Translations under genes and position numbers: made by a program | The notes under the pieces: generated by a model | Databases searched by the model: none | What the model saw: the letters and a program-made list of their open reading frames with translations, nothing else | What the model was told of the DNA's origin: nothing | In this document: piece after piece, positions 1 through 7,485 of the stretch | Layout: each line of letters opens with the position of its first letter | Position numbering within the stretch: position 1 is the first letter of the stretch | DNA from: VFMC01 sp046331225 | GTDB taxonomy: Bacteria > Actinomycetota > Acidimicrobiia > Acidimicrobiales > Ilumatobacteraceae | Length of the DNA: 64,000 nucleotides | Direction of reading: 5' to 3' | Assembly (NCBI GenBank): GCA_046331225.1 | Contig: JAXLRF010000016.1 | Coordinates: forward strand, 1-64,000

Positions 1-45
1 CTCCAGCGGTGCAGCCACACACGGCTGCACCGCACACCCGTGTCG

Positions 46-480
46 TCAGTCGGCGACGTCGACCTTCGCGACCACGTTGGTGACGGTCACCCGCACCACC
101 ATCTCGGGCGGCACGGCATTGCGGCGGCCGTAGGCCTCGGCCTGATCGGCGCCCATGTAGCGACCGCCGATGCGAGTGCCCCAGGCGAGCAGGTCGTCCG
201 GATCGGTCGACGTGGTGGTCGTGCCGGTGATCGTCACGAACGAGAACGGCGGCCGCTCGTCGTCGAAACAGATCGCCACCCGACCGTCACGCAGGATCGA
301 CTTGCCCTTGATCGTGTCGGCACTGGTCATGAACACGAGCTGGTCGCCGTCGAGGTCGACCCACACGGGTGCCACGTGCGGGCTGCCGTCGAGGCGGGTG
401 ACGGCGAGCTTGCCGGTTCGTGCGGGGAGTGCACCGACGAACTGCTGCCACCAGCCATCGGGAGCCGAGGTGTAGCCCAT
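46..480 (-). CDS. PPOX-class (probable F420-dependent) oxidoreductase
   Basis: 144 aa, the usual size of a single-domain split-barrel flavin/F420 protein. The N-terminal part (KLAVTRLDGSPHVAPVWVDL) and the central K-G-K-S-I stretch before R-V-A-I-C-F match the PPOX fold, where a small molecule or cofactor is reduced at a dimer interface. In actinobacteria this subgroup most often uses F420, but the cofactor is inferred, not visible. The frame is open much further upstream, but that extension is low-complexity antisense of the neighbouring gene. ATG at 480 is preferred because a TACCGT -10 box lies exactly 7 nt upstream, the leaderless pattern seen elsewhere in this window. It is divergent from the next gene. 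Confidence 0.85.
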   Translation of the reverse strand: MGYTSAPDGWWQQFVGALPARTGKLAVTRLDGSPHVAPVWVDLDGDQLVFMTSADTIKGKSILRDGRVAICFDDERPPFSFVTITGTTTTSTDPDDLLAWGTRIGGRYMGADQAEAYGRRNAVPPEMVVRVTVTNVVAKVDVAD

Positions 481-504
481 GGGCGTGACGGTACCCTCGG
501 GCGG
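481..504. promoter_or_regulatory. Divergent overlapping leaderless promoters
   Basis: The 24-bp gap between two divergent start codons holds two interlocked -10 boxes sharing the bases GTAC/TACC. TACCCT (492-497) is followed after 7 nt by ATG 505 on the plus strand. TACCGT (493 to 488 on the minus strand) is followed after 7 nt by ATG 480. Both fit the TAnnnT-N7-start arrangement for leaderless mRNAs. Because the boxes overlap, the two promoters probably compete for polymerase (inference). Confidence 0.55.
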
Positions 505-903
505 ATGCAGATCGTGTCCGCGCTCTTCGTCGAGAACTTCGAGATGCGCCAGGCGCCCGGCCCGAGCACGCGCATCGACCTCACCGGCGCGATGTTCTCG
601 CAGGCCGCGCCGTCGCCGGTGCCCGTGACGATCGCCCCGCACCTGGTCACGCTGATCTTCTGCCCGCCCGGCGAGTCCGGACAGGGTGTGTACGAGGTCG
701 TCTTCCGCACCGGCGTCGACGAGGACAGCGAGCAGATCGCCCGCAACGTCAGCCCGTTCAGCGTCGATCCGGGCAAGTTCACGTACCGCCTCGTGCGTGG
801 CGAGCTCGAGTTCACCGAGTACCGCCAGATCTTCGCCCACTGCCGCGTCGACCGGAACCCCTGGCACCTCGTCCCCTTCACCTTGCTGCCGCCCGTCGAC
901 TGA
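505..903 (+). CDS. Conserved hypothetical protein (possible DUF6941-like)
   Basis: 132 aa, soluble, with no signal peptide or membrane segment. It begins MQIVSALFVENFEMRQ and has an alternating beta-strand pattern (HLVTLIFCPPGESGQGVYEV, FTYRLVRGELEFTEYRQIF), which suggests a small beta-sandwich. The layout loosely recalls the DUF6941 family of unknown function, a weak guess from memory. ATG 505 is chosen over the long upstream extension because TACCCT lies 7 nt before it. The upstream extension is antisense to the PPOX gene. No function can be assigned. Confidence 0.65.
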   Translation: MQIVSALFVENFEMRQAPGPSTRIDLTGAMFSQAAPSPVPVTIAPHLVTLIFCPPGESGQGVYEVVFRTGVDEDSEQIARNVSPFSVDPGKFTYRLVRGELEFTEYRQIFAHCRVDRNPWHLVPFTLLPPVD

Positions 904-983
904 ACACTCGATCGGCCCGCCGGCCTGATCCGGTCTGGTCCGGTCTCGTCCGGGCTCACCGGGCGATCACCGCCGTCCTGCAC

Positions 984-989
984 TAGTGT
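984..989 (+). promoter_or_regulatory. Putative -10 box of tkt
   Basis: TAGTGT ends 8 nt before GTG 998, matching the TAnnnT leaderless arrangement. If used, the transcript would begin at or next to the GTG 998 start codon and the alternative GTG at 986 would lie inside the promoter. Confidence 0.4.
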
Positions 990-997
990 CGGCTCAC

Positions 998-2950
998 GTG
1001 TCGCTGACCGCTGAACAGGAACAACAGGCCATCTCGCTCATCCGTGGCTTCGCCATGGACGCACCGCTCCACGCCAAGAGCGGCCACCAGGGCACCGCCA
1101 TGGCGCTGGCGCCGCTGGCGCACGTGCTCTACAGCCGGATCATGCGCCACTCCCCCGCCGACCCGCACTGGGTCGACCGCGACCGGTTCATCCTGTCGAA
1201 CGGCCACGCGTCGATCCTGCAGTACTCGATGCTCTACCTCGCCGGCTACGGCCTCGAGCTCGACGACATCAAGGCGTTCCGCCAGTGGGGTTCGGCCACC
1301 CCCGGTCACCCCGAGGTGCACCACACCGCCGGCGTCGAGGTCACCACCGGCCCGCTCGGCCAGGGCTTCGCCAACTCGGTCGGCATGGCCATCGCCGAGC
1401 GCCGTCTGCGCGCCCACTTCGGCGCCGAGAGCGTGCACCACCACACCTTCGTGATCGCCGGTGACGGCTGCTTCATGGAGGGTGTCAGCCACGAGGCCGC
1501 GTCGCTCGCCGGCCACCTCGGGCTCGGCGGGCTGGTGTGCATCTACGACGACAACCACGTCACCATCGACGGCGACACGAACCTCGCCTACAGCGACGAC
1601 GTCGCGAAGCGGTTCGAGGCCTACGGCTGGCACGTCGAGCAGTTGGGCGAGATCGCAGACGACCTCGACGCGCTCGAGGCCGGCATCCGCCGCGGCATGG
1701 CCGAGACCCAACGCCCGAGCCTGCTGATCCTCCGTTCGCACATCGGGTACCCGAGCCCCGATCTCACCGACGACCCGCACGCCCACGGCAACCCGTTCAC
1801 GGCCGAACTGGTCAGCAACACCAAGCGCGTGATGGGCATCCCCGACGAGCCGTTCTGGGCGCCGGCCGAACTGGTCACCGCGTACCGCGCGCATTGCGCC
1901 GAGCGCGGTGCAGCCGAGGTGGCCGCGTGGACCGAGCGCCATCACACCGCCGGCATCGACGCCGCCGAGTGGGACGCCACCTGGCATGCCACCGGACTGG
2001 CCGGCTGGCAGCAGGCGCTGCCCACCTTCGCCCAGGGCGAGTCGATCGCCACCCGCGTCGCGATCGAGAAGGCCTTCAACGCCACCCTCGACCAGGTGCC
2101 CGCACTGATGGCCGGCGCCGCCGACCTCACCGGCAACACCGGCACCAAGCTCAAGGACCAGACCGCCCAGTCGGTCGCCCACCCCGACGGCCGCCAGGTG
2201 TACTACGGCATCCGTGAGCACGGCATGGGCTCGGCGATGGTGGGCATGGCGCTGCACGGCGGCGTGCTGCCCGCAGGCGGCACCTTCTTCGTCTTCCTCG
2301 ACTACATGCGCCCGAGCGTGCGCCTGGCCGCGCTCAGTCGCGCCAAGGTCGTGTTCGTGTTCACCCACGACTCGGTCGGCGTCGGCGAGGACGGCCCCAC
2401 GCACCAGCCGATCGAGCACATCGCCACCCTGCGGGCCATCCCCGACCTGCAGGTGATCCGCCCGGCCGACGCCAACGAGACGATGCAGGCCTGGGTCGCC
2501 GCCGTCGAGCACGACGGCCCGACGGCGCTCGTGCTGTCGCGCCAGAACCTCGCGGTGGTCACCGACGGATCGGCCGTCGCCACGGGCGCCGGCGTGGTGC
2601 GCGATGCCGACGACCCGCAGCTCGTCATCGTCGCCACCGGCAGCGAGGTGGGGGTGGCGGTCGCCGCCGCCGATCAGTTGGCCGGCGAGCTGCGCGTGCG
2701 CGTGGTGAGCATGCCCAGCTGGGACCGGTTCGAACGCCAGGGCGACGACGTGCGTGCATCGGTCCTGCCCGCCGGGGTACCGGTGCTGTCGGTCGAGGCC
2801 GCCACCACGTTCGGCTGGGCTCGCTGGGCCGACCGCTCGATCGGCATCGACCGCTTCGGCGCCAGCGCGCCGGGCGCCACCGTGCTCGACCAGCTCGGCA
2901 TCAACGTCGACCACGTCGTCTCGACCGCCCGCTCGATGGTCACCGGCTGA
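998..2950 (+). CDS. tkt: Transketolase
   Basis: About 650 aa, close to the family size. It transfers a two-carbon ketol unit between sugar phosphates with thiamine diphosphate in the non-oxidative pentose phosphate pathway. Visible signatures are the substrate-side GHQGTAM near residue 28, the ThDP-binding GDGCFMEG near 155 followed by DDNHVTIDG, and the pyrimidine-domain motif GEDGPTHQPIEH near 464, then the C-terminal domain. GTG 998 is preferred because of the -10 box at 984-989; GTG 986 in the same frame would add four residues. The stop lies 31 nt before transaldolase, so the two form an apparent operon. The large antisense frames here are shadows. Confidence 0.96.
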   Translation: MSLTAEQEQQAISLIRGFAMDAPLHAKSGHQGTAMALAPLAHVLYSRIMRHSPADPHWVDRDRFILSNGHASILQYSMLYLAGYGLELDDIKAFRQWGSATPGHPEVHHTAGVEVTTGPLGQGFANSVGMAIAERRLRAHFGAESVHHHTFVIAGDGCFMEGVSHEAASLAGHLGLGGLVCIYDDNHVTIDGDTNLAYSDDVAKRFEAYGWHVEQLGEIADDLDALEAGIRRGMAETQRPSLLILRSHIGYPSPDLTDDPHAHGNPFTAELVSNTKRVMGIPDEPFWAPAELVTAYRAHCAERGAAEVAAWTERHHTAGIDAAEWDATWHATGLAGWQQALPTFAQGESIATRVAIEKAFNATLDQVPALMAGAADLTGNTGTKLKDQTAQSVAHPDGRQVYYGIREHGMGSAMVGMALHGGVLPAGGTFFVFLDYMRPSVRLAALSRAKVVFVFTHDSVGVGEDGPTHQPIEHIATLRAIPDLQVIRPADANETMQAWVAAVEHDGPTALVLSRQNLAVVTDGSAVATGAGVVRDADDPQLVIVATGSEVGVAVAAADQLAGELRVRVVSMPSWDRFERQGDDVRASVLPAGVPVLSVEAATTFGWARWADRSIGIDRFGASAPGATVLDQLGINVDHVVSTARSMVTG

Positions 2951-2981
2951 CCCGGCCCCAGCGACCGAAAGGACTCCCCCC

Positions 2982-4094
2982 ATGGACCGTCTGCTCGCCC
3001 TGTACCACGAGTTCGGCCAGAGCCCCTGGCTCGACAACCTGAAGCGCGGCTACATCACGTCGGGCGAGCTGGCCAAGCTCGCCGCCGGTGGCGTGCGCGG
3101 CCTCACCAGCAACCCGACGATCTTCCAGAAGGCGATCCAGGGATCGGCCGATTACGACGAGCAGTTCACCGCGCTCGCGAACGACGACCGTCCCGTGATC
3201 GACGACTACTGGGCGATGGTGTTGCAGGACATCAACTCGGCGCTCGACGTGTTCGCGCCGGTGTACCACCAGAGCTACGGCGGTGACGGCTACGTGAGCG
3301 TCGAGGTCGACCCCGGTCTGGCGCTCGACGGCCCGGGCACCGAGGCCGCCGCACGCCTGCTGCACACCACCATCGACCGGCCGAACCTGATGGTGAAGAT
3401 CCCCGCGACGGTCGAAGGCCTCCCTGCGATCCGACAGATGATCGCCGAGGGCCGCAGCATCAACGTCACGCTCATCTTCAGCCTCGAGCGCTACCAGGCC
3501 GTGATGGAGGCGTATCTCGCCGGCCTCGAGCAGTACGCGCAGGTGCCGGGCGCCGACCTGTCGAAGGTGGCGAGCGTCGCCAGCTTCTTCATCAGCCGGG
3601 TCGACACCGAGATCGACCACCGCCTCGACACGATCGGTTCGCCCGAAGCGCTCGCGCTGCGCGGCCAGGGCGCCGTCGCCCAGGGCAAGCTCGCCTACCA
3701 GTTGTTCCAGCGCACGTTCAGCGGTCCGCGCTGGGAGGCCCTGCGAGCGAAGGGTGCCGTGGTGCAGCGGCCGCTGTGGGCCAGCACCTCGACCAAGAAC
3801 CCGGCCTACCCCGACACGCTCTACGTCGACGAGCTGATCGGGCCCGACACCGTGAACACGCTCCCCGACGCCACGCTCGAGGCGTTCGCCGACCACGGTC
3901 ACCTGGCCCGCCGGGTCGACGCCGACGTCGACGCCGCCGAGGCGGCCTGGCGGGGCCTCACCGAGGTGGGGGTCGATCTCGACGACGTCGCCGCGAAGCT
4001 CGAACGCGAAGGTGTGTCGAGCTTCCAGAAGAGCTTCGACGAACTGCTCGCCGCGCTCGGCACCAAGGCCGCCGAGCTGCGCGCCGGCCGCTGA
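2982..4094 (+). CDS. tal: Transaldolase
   Basis: 370 aa, the size of the long actinobacterial/cyanobacterial transaldolase class. It moves a dihydroxyacetone unit between sugar phosphates and works with the transketolase just upstream. The N-terminal VRGLTSNPTIFQKAI is the family signature. The Schiff-base lysine is about K139 in NLMVKIPAT. STSTKNP near residue 270 is also typical. AAAGGA at 2968-2973 sits 8 nt before the ATG, so unlike tkt this cistron has a normal ribosome binding site, consistent with co-transcription from the tkt promoter. Confidence 0.96.
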   Translation: MDRLLALYHEFGQSPWLDNLKRGYITSGELAKLAAGGVRGLTSNPTIFQKAIQGSADYDEQFTALANDDRPVIDDYWAMVLQDINSALDVFAPVYHQSYGGDGYVSVEVDPGLALDGPGTEAAARLLHTTIDRPNLMVKIPATVEGLPAIRQMIAEGRSINVTLIFSLERYQAVMEAYLAGLEQYAQVPGADLSKVASVASFFISRVDTEIDHRLDTIGSPEALALRGQGAVAQGKLAYQLFQRTFSGPRWEALRAKGAVVQRPLWASTSTKNPAYPDTLYVDELIGPDTVNTLPDATLEAFADHGHLARRVDADVDAAEAAWRGLTEVGVDLDDVAAKLEREGVSSFQKSFDELLAALGTKAAELRAGR

Positions 4095-4110
4095 GCCGGC
4101 GGAGACGACG

Positions 4111-5187
4111 GTGACGGGCGACGCGATCACCCCGGGCAAGGAGCCGCCGCTGCCGCCGCCGGTGGCACCCGACGACGCCTACGCACACCTGGCCGCGGCA
4201 CTCGAAGCGTTGCCCACCGTGCGGCACCGCAAGCTCGCGTCGCAGATGGTCGAGTCGCTCACCGACCTGTTCCGCATCCGGCCGAACCTGGTCGACATGA
4301 AGATCACCGGTGCCGCGCTCGCCGAGATGGGCGAGGCGTTCGAGATGTTCGCGCCCTACCAGGAGGCACCGAAGGTGACGATCTTCGGCTCCGCGCGTGT
4401 GCGTGCGAACGACCCATTGTGGAGCGCGGCTCGCGACGTCGCCGCCGATCTCGCGCAGGCCGGCTGGATGGTGATCACCGGCGCAGGGCCCGGGATCATG
4501 CAGGCCGCGATGGAGGGTGCGGGCCGCGAGCACTCGATCGGCGTATCGATCCGGCTGCCGTTCGAGCAGGCCGCCAACCCGATCATCGCCGGCGACGAGA
4601 AGTACGTGAGCATGAAGTACTTCTTCACGCGCAAGCTGATGCTCATCAAGGAGAGCCGCGGGTTCATCTGCCTGCCCGGCGGGTTCGGGACGCTCGACGA
4701 GACCTTCGAACTGCTGACCCTCACGCAGACCGGCAAGGGCCTGCCGGTCCCGATCGTCTTCCTCGACACGCCCGGCGACCAGTACTGGGAGTCGGTGCAC
4801 GACGTGATCGAGGGGCTGCTCGTCGAGCGGGGCCTGGTGGCACCGGCCGACACCCAGCTCTACCTCGTCACCGACGACTGCCACCGCGCCGTCGACGAGA
4901 TCCTGCGCTTCTACTCGAACTACCACTCGCTGCGGTACGTCGGGGATCTCCTGGTGATCCGCCTCCAGTACACGGTCACCGACGACCAGCTCGCCGTGCT
5001 GAACGAGCGGTTCGGCCATCTGTGCAAGAGCGGCAGCATCGCCCGCATCGACGCGCTCGACCCCGAACGCAAGGAACACGACCACCCGACGCTGCCCCGC
5101 ATCGCGTTCACCTTCGCGAAGCACGGCTACGGCGAACTGCGGGCGCTGATCGACACGCTCAACTCGTTCACCCCCGACGACGAGTGA
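4111..5187 (+). CDS. LOG-family (TIGR00730) Rossmann protein
   Basis: 358 aa. The core carries a Rossmann opening FGSAR near residue 92, GAGPGIMQAAMEGA near 126 and the hallmark PGGFGTLDE near 188. These are the nucleotide-monophosphate-binding motifs of LOG / lysine-decarboxylase-like proteins, related to cytokinin-activating phosphoribohydrolases and nucleotide 5'-monophosphate nucleosidases. There is about 90 aa before the core and 130 aa after it, so this is the long form rather than the 190-aa plant-type LOG. GTG 4111 is chosen because GGAG lies at 4101-4104 and it begins just after tal. The substrate is unknown. Confidence 0.88.
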   Translation: MTGDAITPGKEPPLPPPVAPDDAYAHLAAALEALPTVRHRKLASQMVESLTDLFRIRPNLVDMKITGAALAEMGEAFEMFAPYQEAPKVTIFGSARVRANDPLWSAARDVAADLAQAGWMVITGAGPGIMQAAMEGAGREHSIGVSIRLPFEQAANPIIAGDEKYVSMKYFFTRKLMLIKESRGFICLPGGFGTLDETFELLTLTQTGKGLPVPIVFLDTPGDQYWESVHDVIEGLLVERGLVAPADTQLYLVTDDCHRAVDEILRFYSNYHSLRYVGDLLVIRLQYTVTDDQLAVLNERFGHLCKSGSIARIDALDPERKEHDHPTLPRIAFTFAKHGYGELRALIDTLNSFTPDDE

Positions 5188-5218
5188 CGACCACGCCGAC
5201 GTGCGCGAGGATCACGCG

Positions 5219-6058
5219 ATGCACGTCGCACAGCTGTGGCAGTACCCGGTGAAGTCGATGCTCGGCCTGCGCGTCGGCACTGCGGAGTTCGTCGAGCCGG
5301 GCATGGTCGGTGACCGCACCTGGGCGACGCGCGACGAGGAACGTGGCGGCATCCGCGGTGCCAAGAAGATCGGCGGGCTCATGCAGCTGGCCGCCCGATA
5401 CACCGACCGGGGCGTCGACGAGGTCGAGATCGAGCTGCCCGACGGCCAGGTGATCCGGTCGAGCGACGACGACGCCGACGCGCGCCTGTCGGCTGCGCTC
5501 GGTCACCAGGTGACGCTCTGGCCGCTGCAGCCACGCGACCGGCTCGACCACTACCGGCGCGGCCGGGCCGACAGCGACGACCCGATCGAGGAGCTCCGCC
5601 AGATCTTCGGTCGCGAGCCCGACGAGCCGTTCCCGGACTTCACGATCTTCCCGCCCGAGATCATGGAGTTCGAGTCGCCGCTCGGCACCTATCTCGATGC
5701 GTTCCCGGTGATGCTCATGACGACGTCGGCGTTGCGATCGCTGGCCGACGCACTGCCCGACAGCGCGATCGACGTCCGCCGGTTCCGGCCCAACGTGGTG
5801 ATCGACACCGGTGACGCGCCGGGTCATCCGGAGTTCGACTGGGTCGGCCGCCGCCTGCGCCTCGGCGACGTGGAGCTCGACGTGCGTGCCGCCTGCCCCC
5901 GCTGTGTGATGGTGACCCGCGAGATCTCGCCGGAGCTGCCCGCCGACCGCGCCGTGCTGCGTCATGTGGTGCGTCAGCTCGACCAGAACGTCGGCGTGTA
6001 CGCGACCGTGTCGAAGCCCGGTGTCGTGTCGACGGGCGACCCCGTCGAGATCGGCTGA
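5219..6058 (+). CDS. MOSC domain protein with N-terminal beta-barrel
   Basis: 279 aa. It opens with HVAQLWQYPVKSMLG, the MOSC_N barrel signature, and ends with a MOSC core that includes RFRPNVVID and the conserved cysteine in AACPRCVMVTR near residue 224. MOSC proteins bind a sulfur-carrying molybdenum cofactor or transfer it. YcbX/mARC relatives reduce N-hydroxylated compounds, and that cysteine would be the Mo ligand. ATG 5219 is preferred over GTG 5201 because GAGG at 5207-5210 precedes it by 8 nt. No reductase domain is fused. It is the last gene of the plus-strand run. Confidence 0.9.
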   Translation: MHVAQLWQYPVKSMLGLRVGTAEFVEPGMVGDRTWATRDEERGGIRGAKKIGGLMQLAARYTDRGVDEVEIELPDGQVIRSSDDDADARLSAALGHQVTLWPLQPRDRLDHYRRGRADSDDPIEELRQIFGREPDEPFPDFTIFPPEIMEFESPLGTYLDAFPVMLMTTSALRSLADALPDSAIDVRRFRPNVVIDTGDAPGHPEFDWVGRRLRLGDVELDVRAACPRCVMVTREISPELPADRAVLRHVVRQLDQNVGVYATVSKPGVVSTGDPVEIG

Positions 6059-6060
6059 CC

Positions 6061-6090
6061 GGCATCGACCAGCATCGACCAGCATCGACC
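6061..6090. repeat. 10-bp tandem repeat, three copies
   Basis: Three head-to-tail copies of the unit AGCATCGACC (the first begins GG instead of AG) lie between the convergent MOSC gene and the small minus-strand gene. No hairpin is formed. It probably arose by replication slippage. Confidence 0.6.
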
Positions 6091-6096
6091 GACTGC

Positions 6097-6306
6097 TCAG
6101 TCGACGTCGTCGGCGGCTCCGTGTCGATCGTCGCGCAACAGGTGGATCGCCTTGTCGATCGCGCGACGTGCCTGCAGCAGGCGCTTGTCGTCGGCCGGCC
6201 GACCCCGGCCCTCGCGCACCGCCTCGCGCAACAGGTCGAACTGGCGCTCGTCGAGGTCGGCGACCACCGCCTCGAGCCGCTCGGCCAGGTCGTCGTAGCC
6301 GCTCAC
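6097..6306 (-). CDS. Small conserved hypothetical downstream of glcF
   Basis: 69 aa, mostly helical and highly charged (LAERLEAVVADLDERQFDLL, then KRLLQARRAIDKAIHLL). It has no signal peptide or membrane segment. The GTG start at 6306 overlaps the glcF stop by 4 nt (GTGA), so the two are translationally coupled; the coupling is the main evidence that this is a real gene. The longer open frame upstream is glcF antisense-type sequence. It could be a helical accessory or regulatory peptide of the glycolate oxidase unit; function unknown. Confidence 0.6.
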   Translation of the reverse strand: MSGYDDLAERLEAVVADLDERQFDLLREAVREGRGRPADDKRLLQARRAIDKAIHLLRDDRHGAADDVD

Positions 6307-7454
6307 GCGAGCGCCTCCGCCACCAGCACCATCGGGTGTGCCACCCGCACGCCGGCCGCTTCGAGGTGCATCGCGCACCCCGGATTGGCGCTCGCCACCA
6401 ACATCGCGGTCCGGGAACCGCCGACCCGATCGATCGAGGCGAGCTTGCGGTCGCGGATCTCGCCGGCGAGCTCGGGTTCGAGCGCGGAGTAGGCGCCTCC
6501 GGCGCCGCAGCACAACCCGTCGTCGTCGAGCTCGACCAGATCGGCCACCGTGCCGAGCACGGTGCGCACCGCCAGGTGGGTGCGCTGCACGTGGCGCAGG
6601 TGGCAGGGGTCCTGCACGATCACCCGGCCGTGGTGGCGCACCGGGCGCAGCCGATCGACGCGCGAGGCCACGAACTCGTGCACGTCGAGCACCCGGGCCG
6701 AGAACGCCGCGGCCTCGGAGGTGCCGAGCAGGTGCCCGTAGTCCTTGAGCGCCGCCCCGCAGCCCGCCGAGTTGACCACGATCGGGGCGTCGCCCGGCAT
6801 CGATGCCATCACGCGTGCGGCCAGCCGACGCGTCTCGTCCTCGAGTCCGGCGTGCACGTGCAGCGCGCCACAGCACCCACCGCCGGCACCCGGGATCGCG
6901 TAGGTGACGCCGACGCCCTGCAACACACGAGCCGTGGCGACGTGCACGTCGCGCAGCCACGCATCCATCACGCATCCGGTGAACAGCCACACGTCGTCGC
7001 CGGTGCCGCGCAGCGCCCGTGGCCGCCGCAGCGGCAGCCGGCCGAGACCGGCTCGACGGGGCACGAGGTGGGCCCGCTGCGCGAGCGCGAGCAGCGACGA
7101 ACCGGCCAGCAGCAACCGGTGGTGCGGCAGCACGCGGAATCCGATCCGCTGCCACCACGGCGTGATCCGCCCCTGCGCGGCCAGCGTGGTGCGCGTCGCC
7201 TCGATCAGGTGGCCGTAGAGCACACCGCTCGGGCACGCCGGCTCGCAACCGCGACACTGCACGCAGGTGGCCATGAACTCGACGAACGAGTCGTCGACCG
7301 GAGCGTCGTCGAGCTGCACGGCGCGCATCGCGGCGATGCGCCCGCGCGGCGACAGGGCTTCTTCACCGGTGACGCGGAACGTCGGGCAGTGCGGCAGGCA
7401 CAGCCCGCAGCTCACGCACTTGGCGAGTTCGTCGGGGTCGATCGTGAGGTCCAC
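6303..7454 (-). CDS. glcF: Glycolate oxidase iron-sulfur subunit GlcF
   Basis: 383 aa. There are two N-terminal [4Fe-4S] cysteine sets, CVSCGLCLPHC near residue 13 and CVQCRGCEPAC near 64. Two CCG-type domains follow (GGGCCGALH near 195, CCGAGGAYS near 318). This is the electron-transfer subunit that passes electrons from the FAD subunits GlcD/GlcE to the membrane quinone pool during glycolate or D-lactate oxidation. Its partners lie 6-8 kb away on the same strand rather than adjacent. GTG 7454 is 31 nt downstream of the peptide synthetase stop. TACATT 10 nt before the start might give it its own promoter. Confidence 0.9.
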   Translation of the reverse strand: MDLTIDPDELAKCVSCGLCLPHCPTFRVTGEEALSPRGRIAAMRAVQLDDAPVDDSFVEFMATCVQCRGCEPACPSGVLYGHLIEATRTTLAAQGRITPWWQRIGFRVLPHHRLLLAGSSLLALAQRAHLVPRRAGLGRLPLRRPRALRGTGDDVWLFTGCVMDAWLRDVHVATARVLQGVGVTYAIPGAGGGCCGALHVHAGLEDETRRLAARVMASMPGDAPIVVNSAGCGAALKDYGHLLGTSEAAAFSARVLDVHEFVASRVDRLRPVRHHGRVIVQDPCHLRHVQRTHLAVRTVLGTVADLVELDDDGLCCGAGGAYSALEPELAGEIRDRKLASIDRVGGSRTAMLVASANPGCAMHLEAAGVRVAHPMVLVAEALA

Positions 7455-7485
7455 GCACCGGCGAATGTATCGGGCGGGTGCGCGC

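Noticed and set aside
983..3037. A 684-codon minus-strand frame opposite tkt
   Set aside because: Antisense to transketolase, with no recognisable domain; the sense frame has full catalytic motifs.
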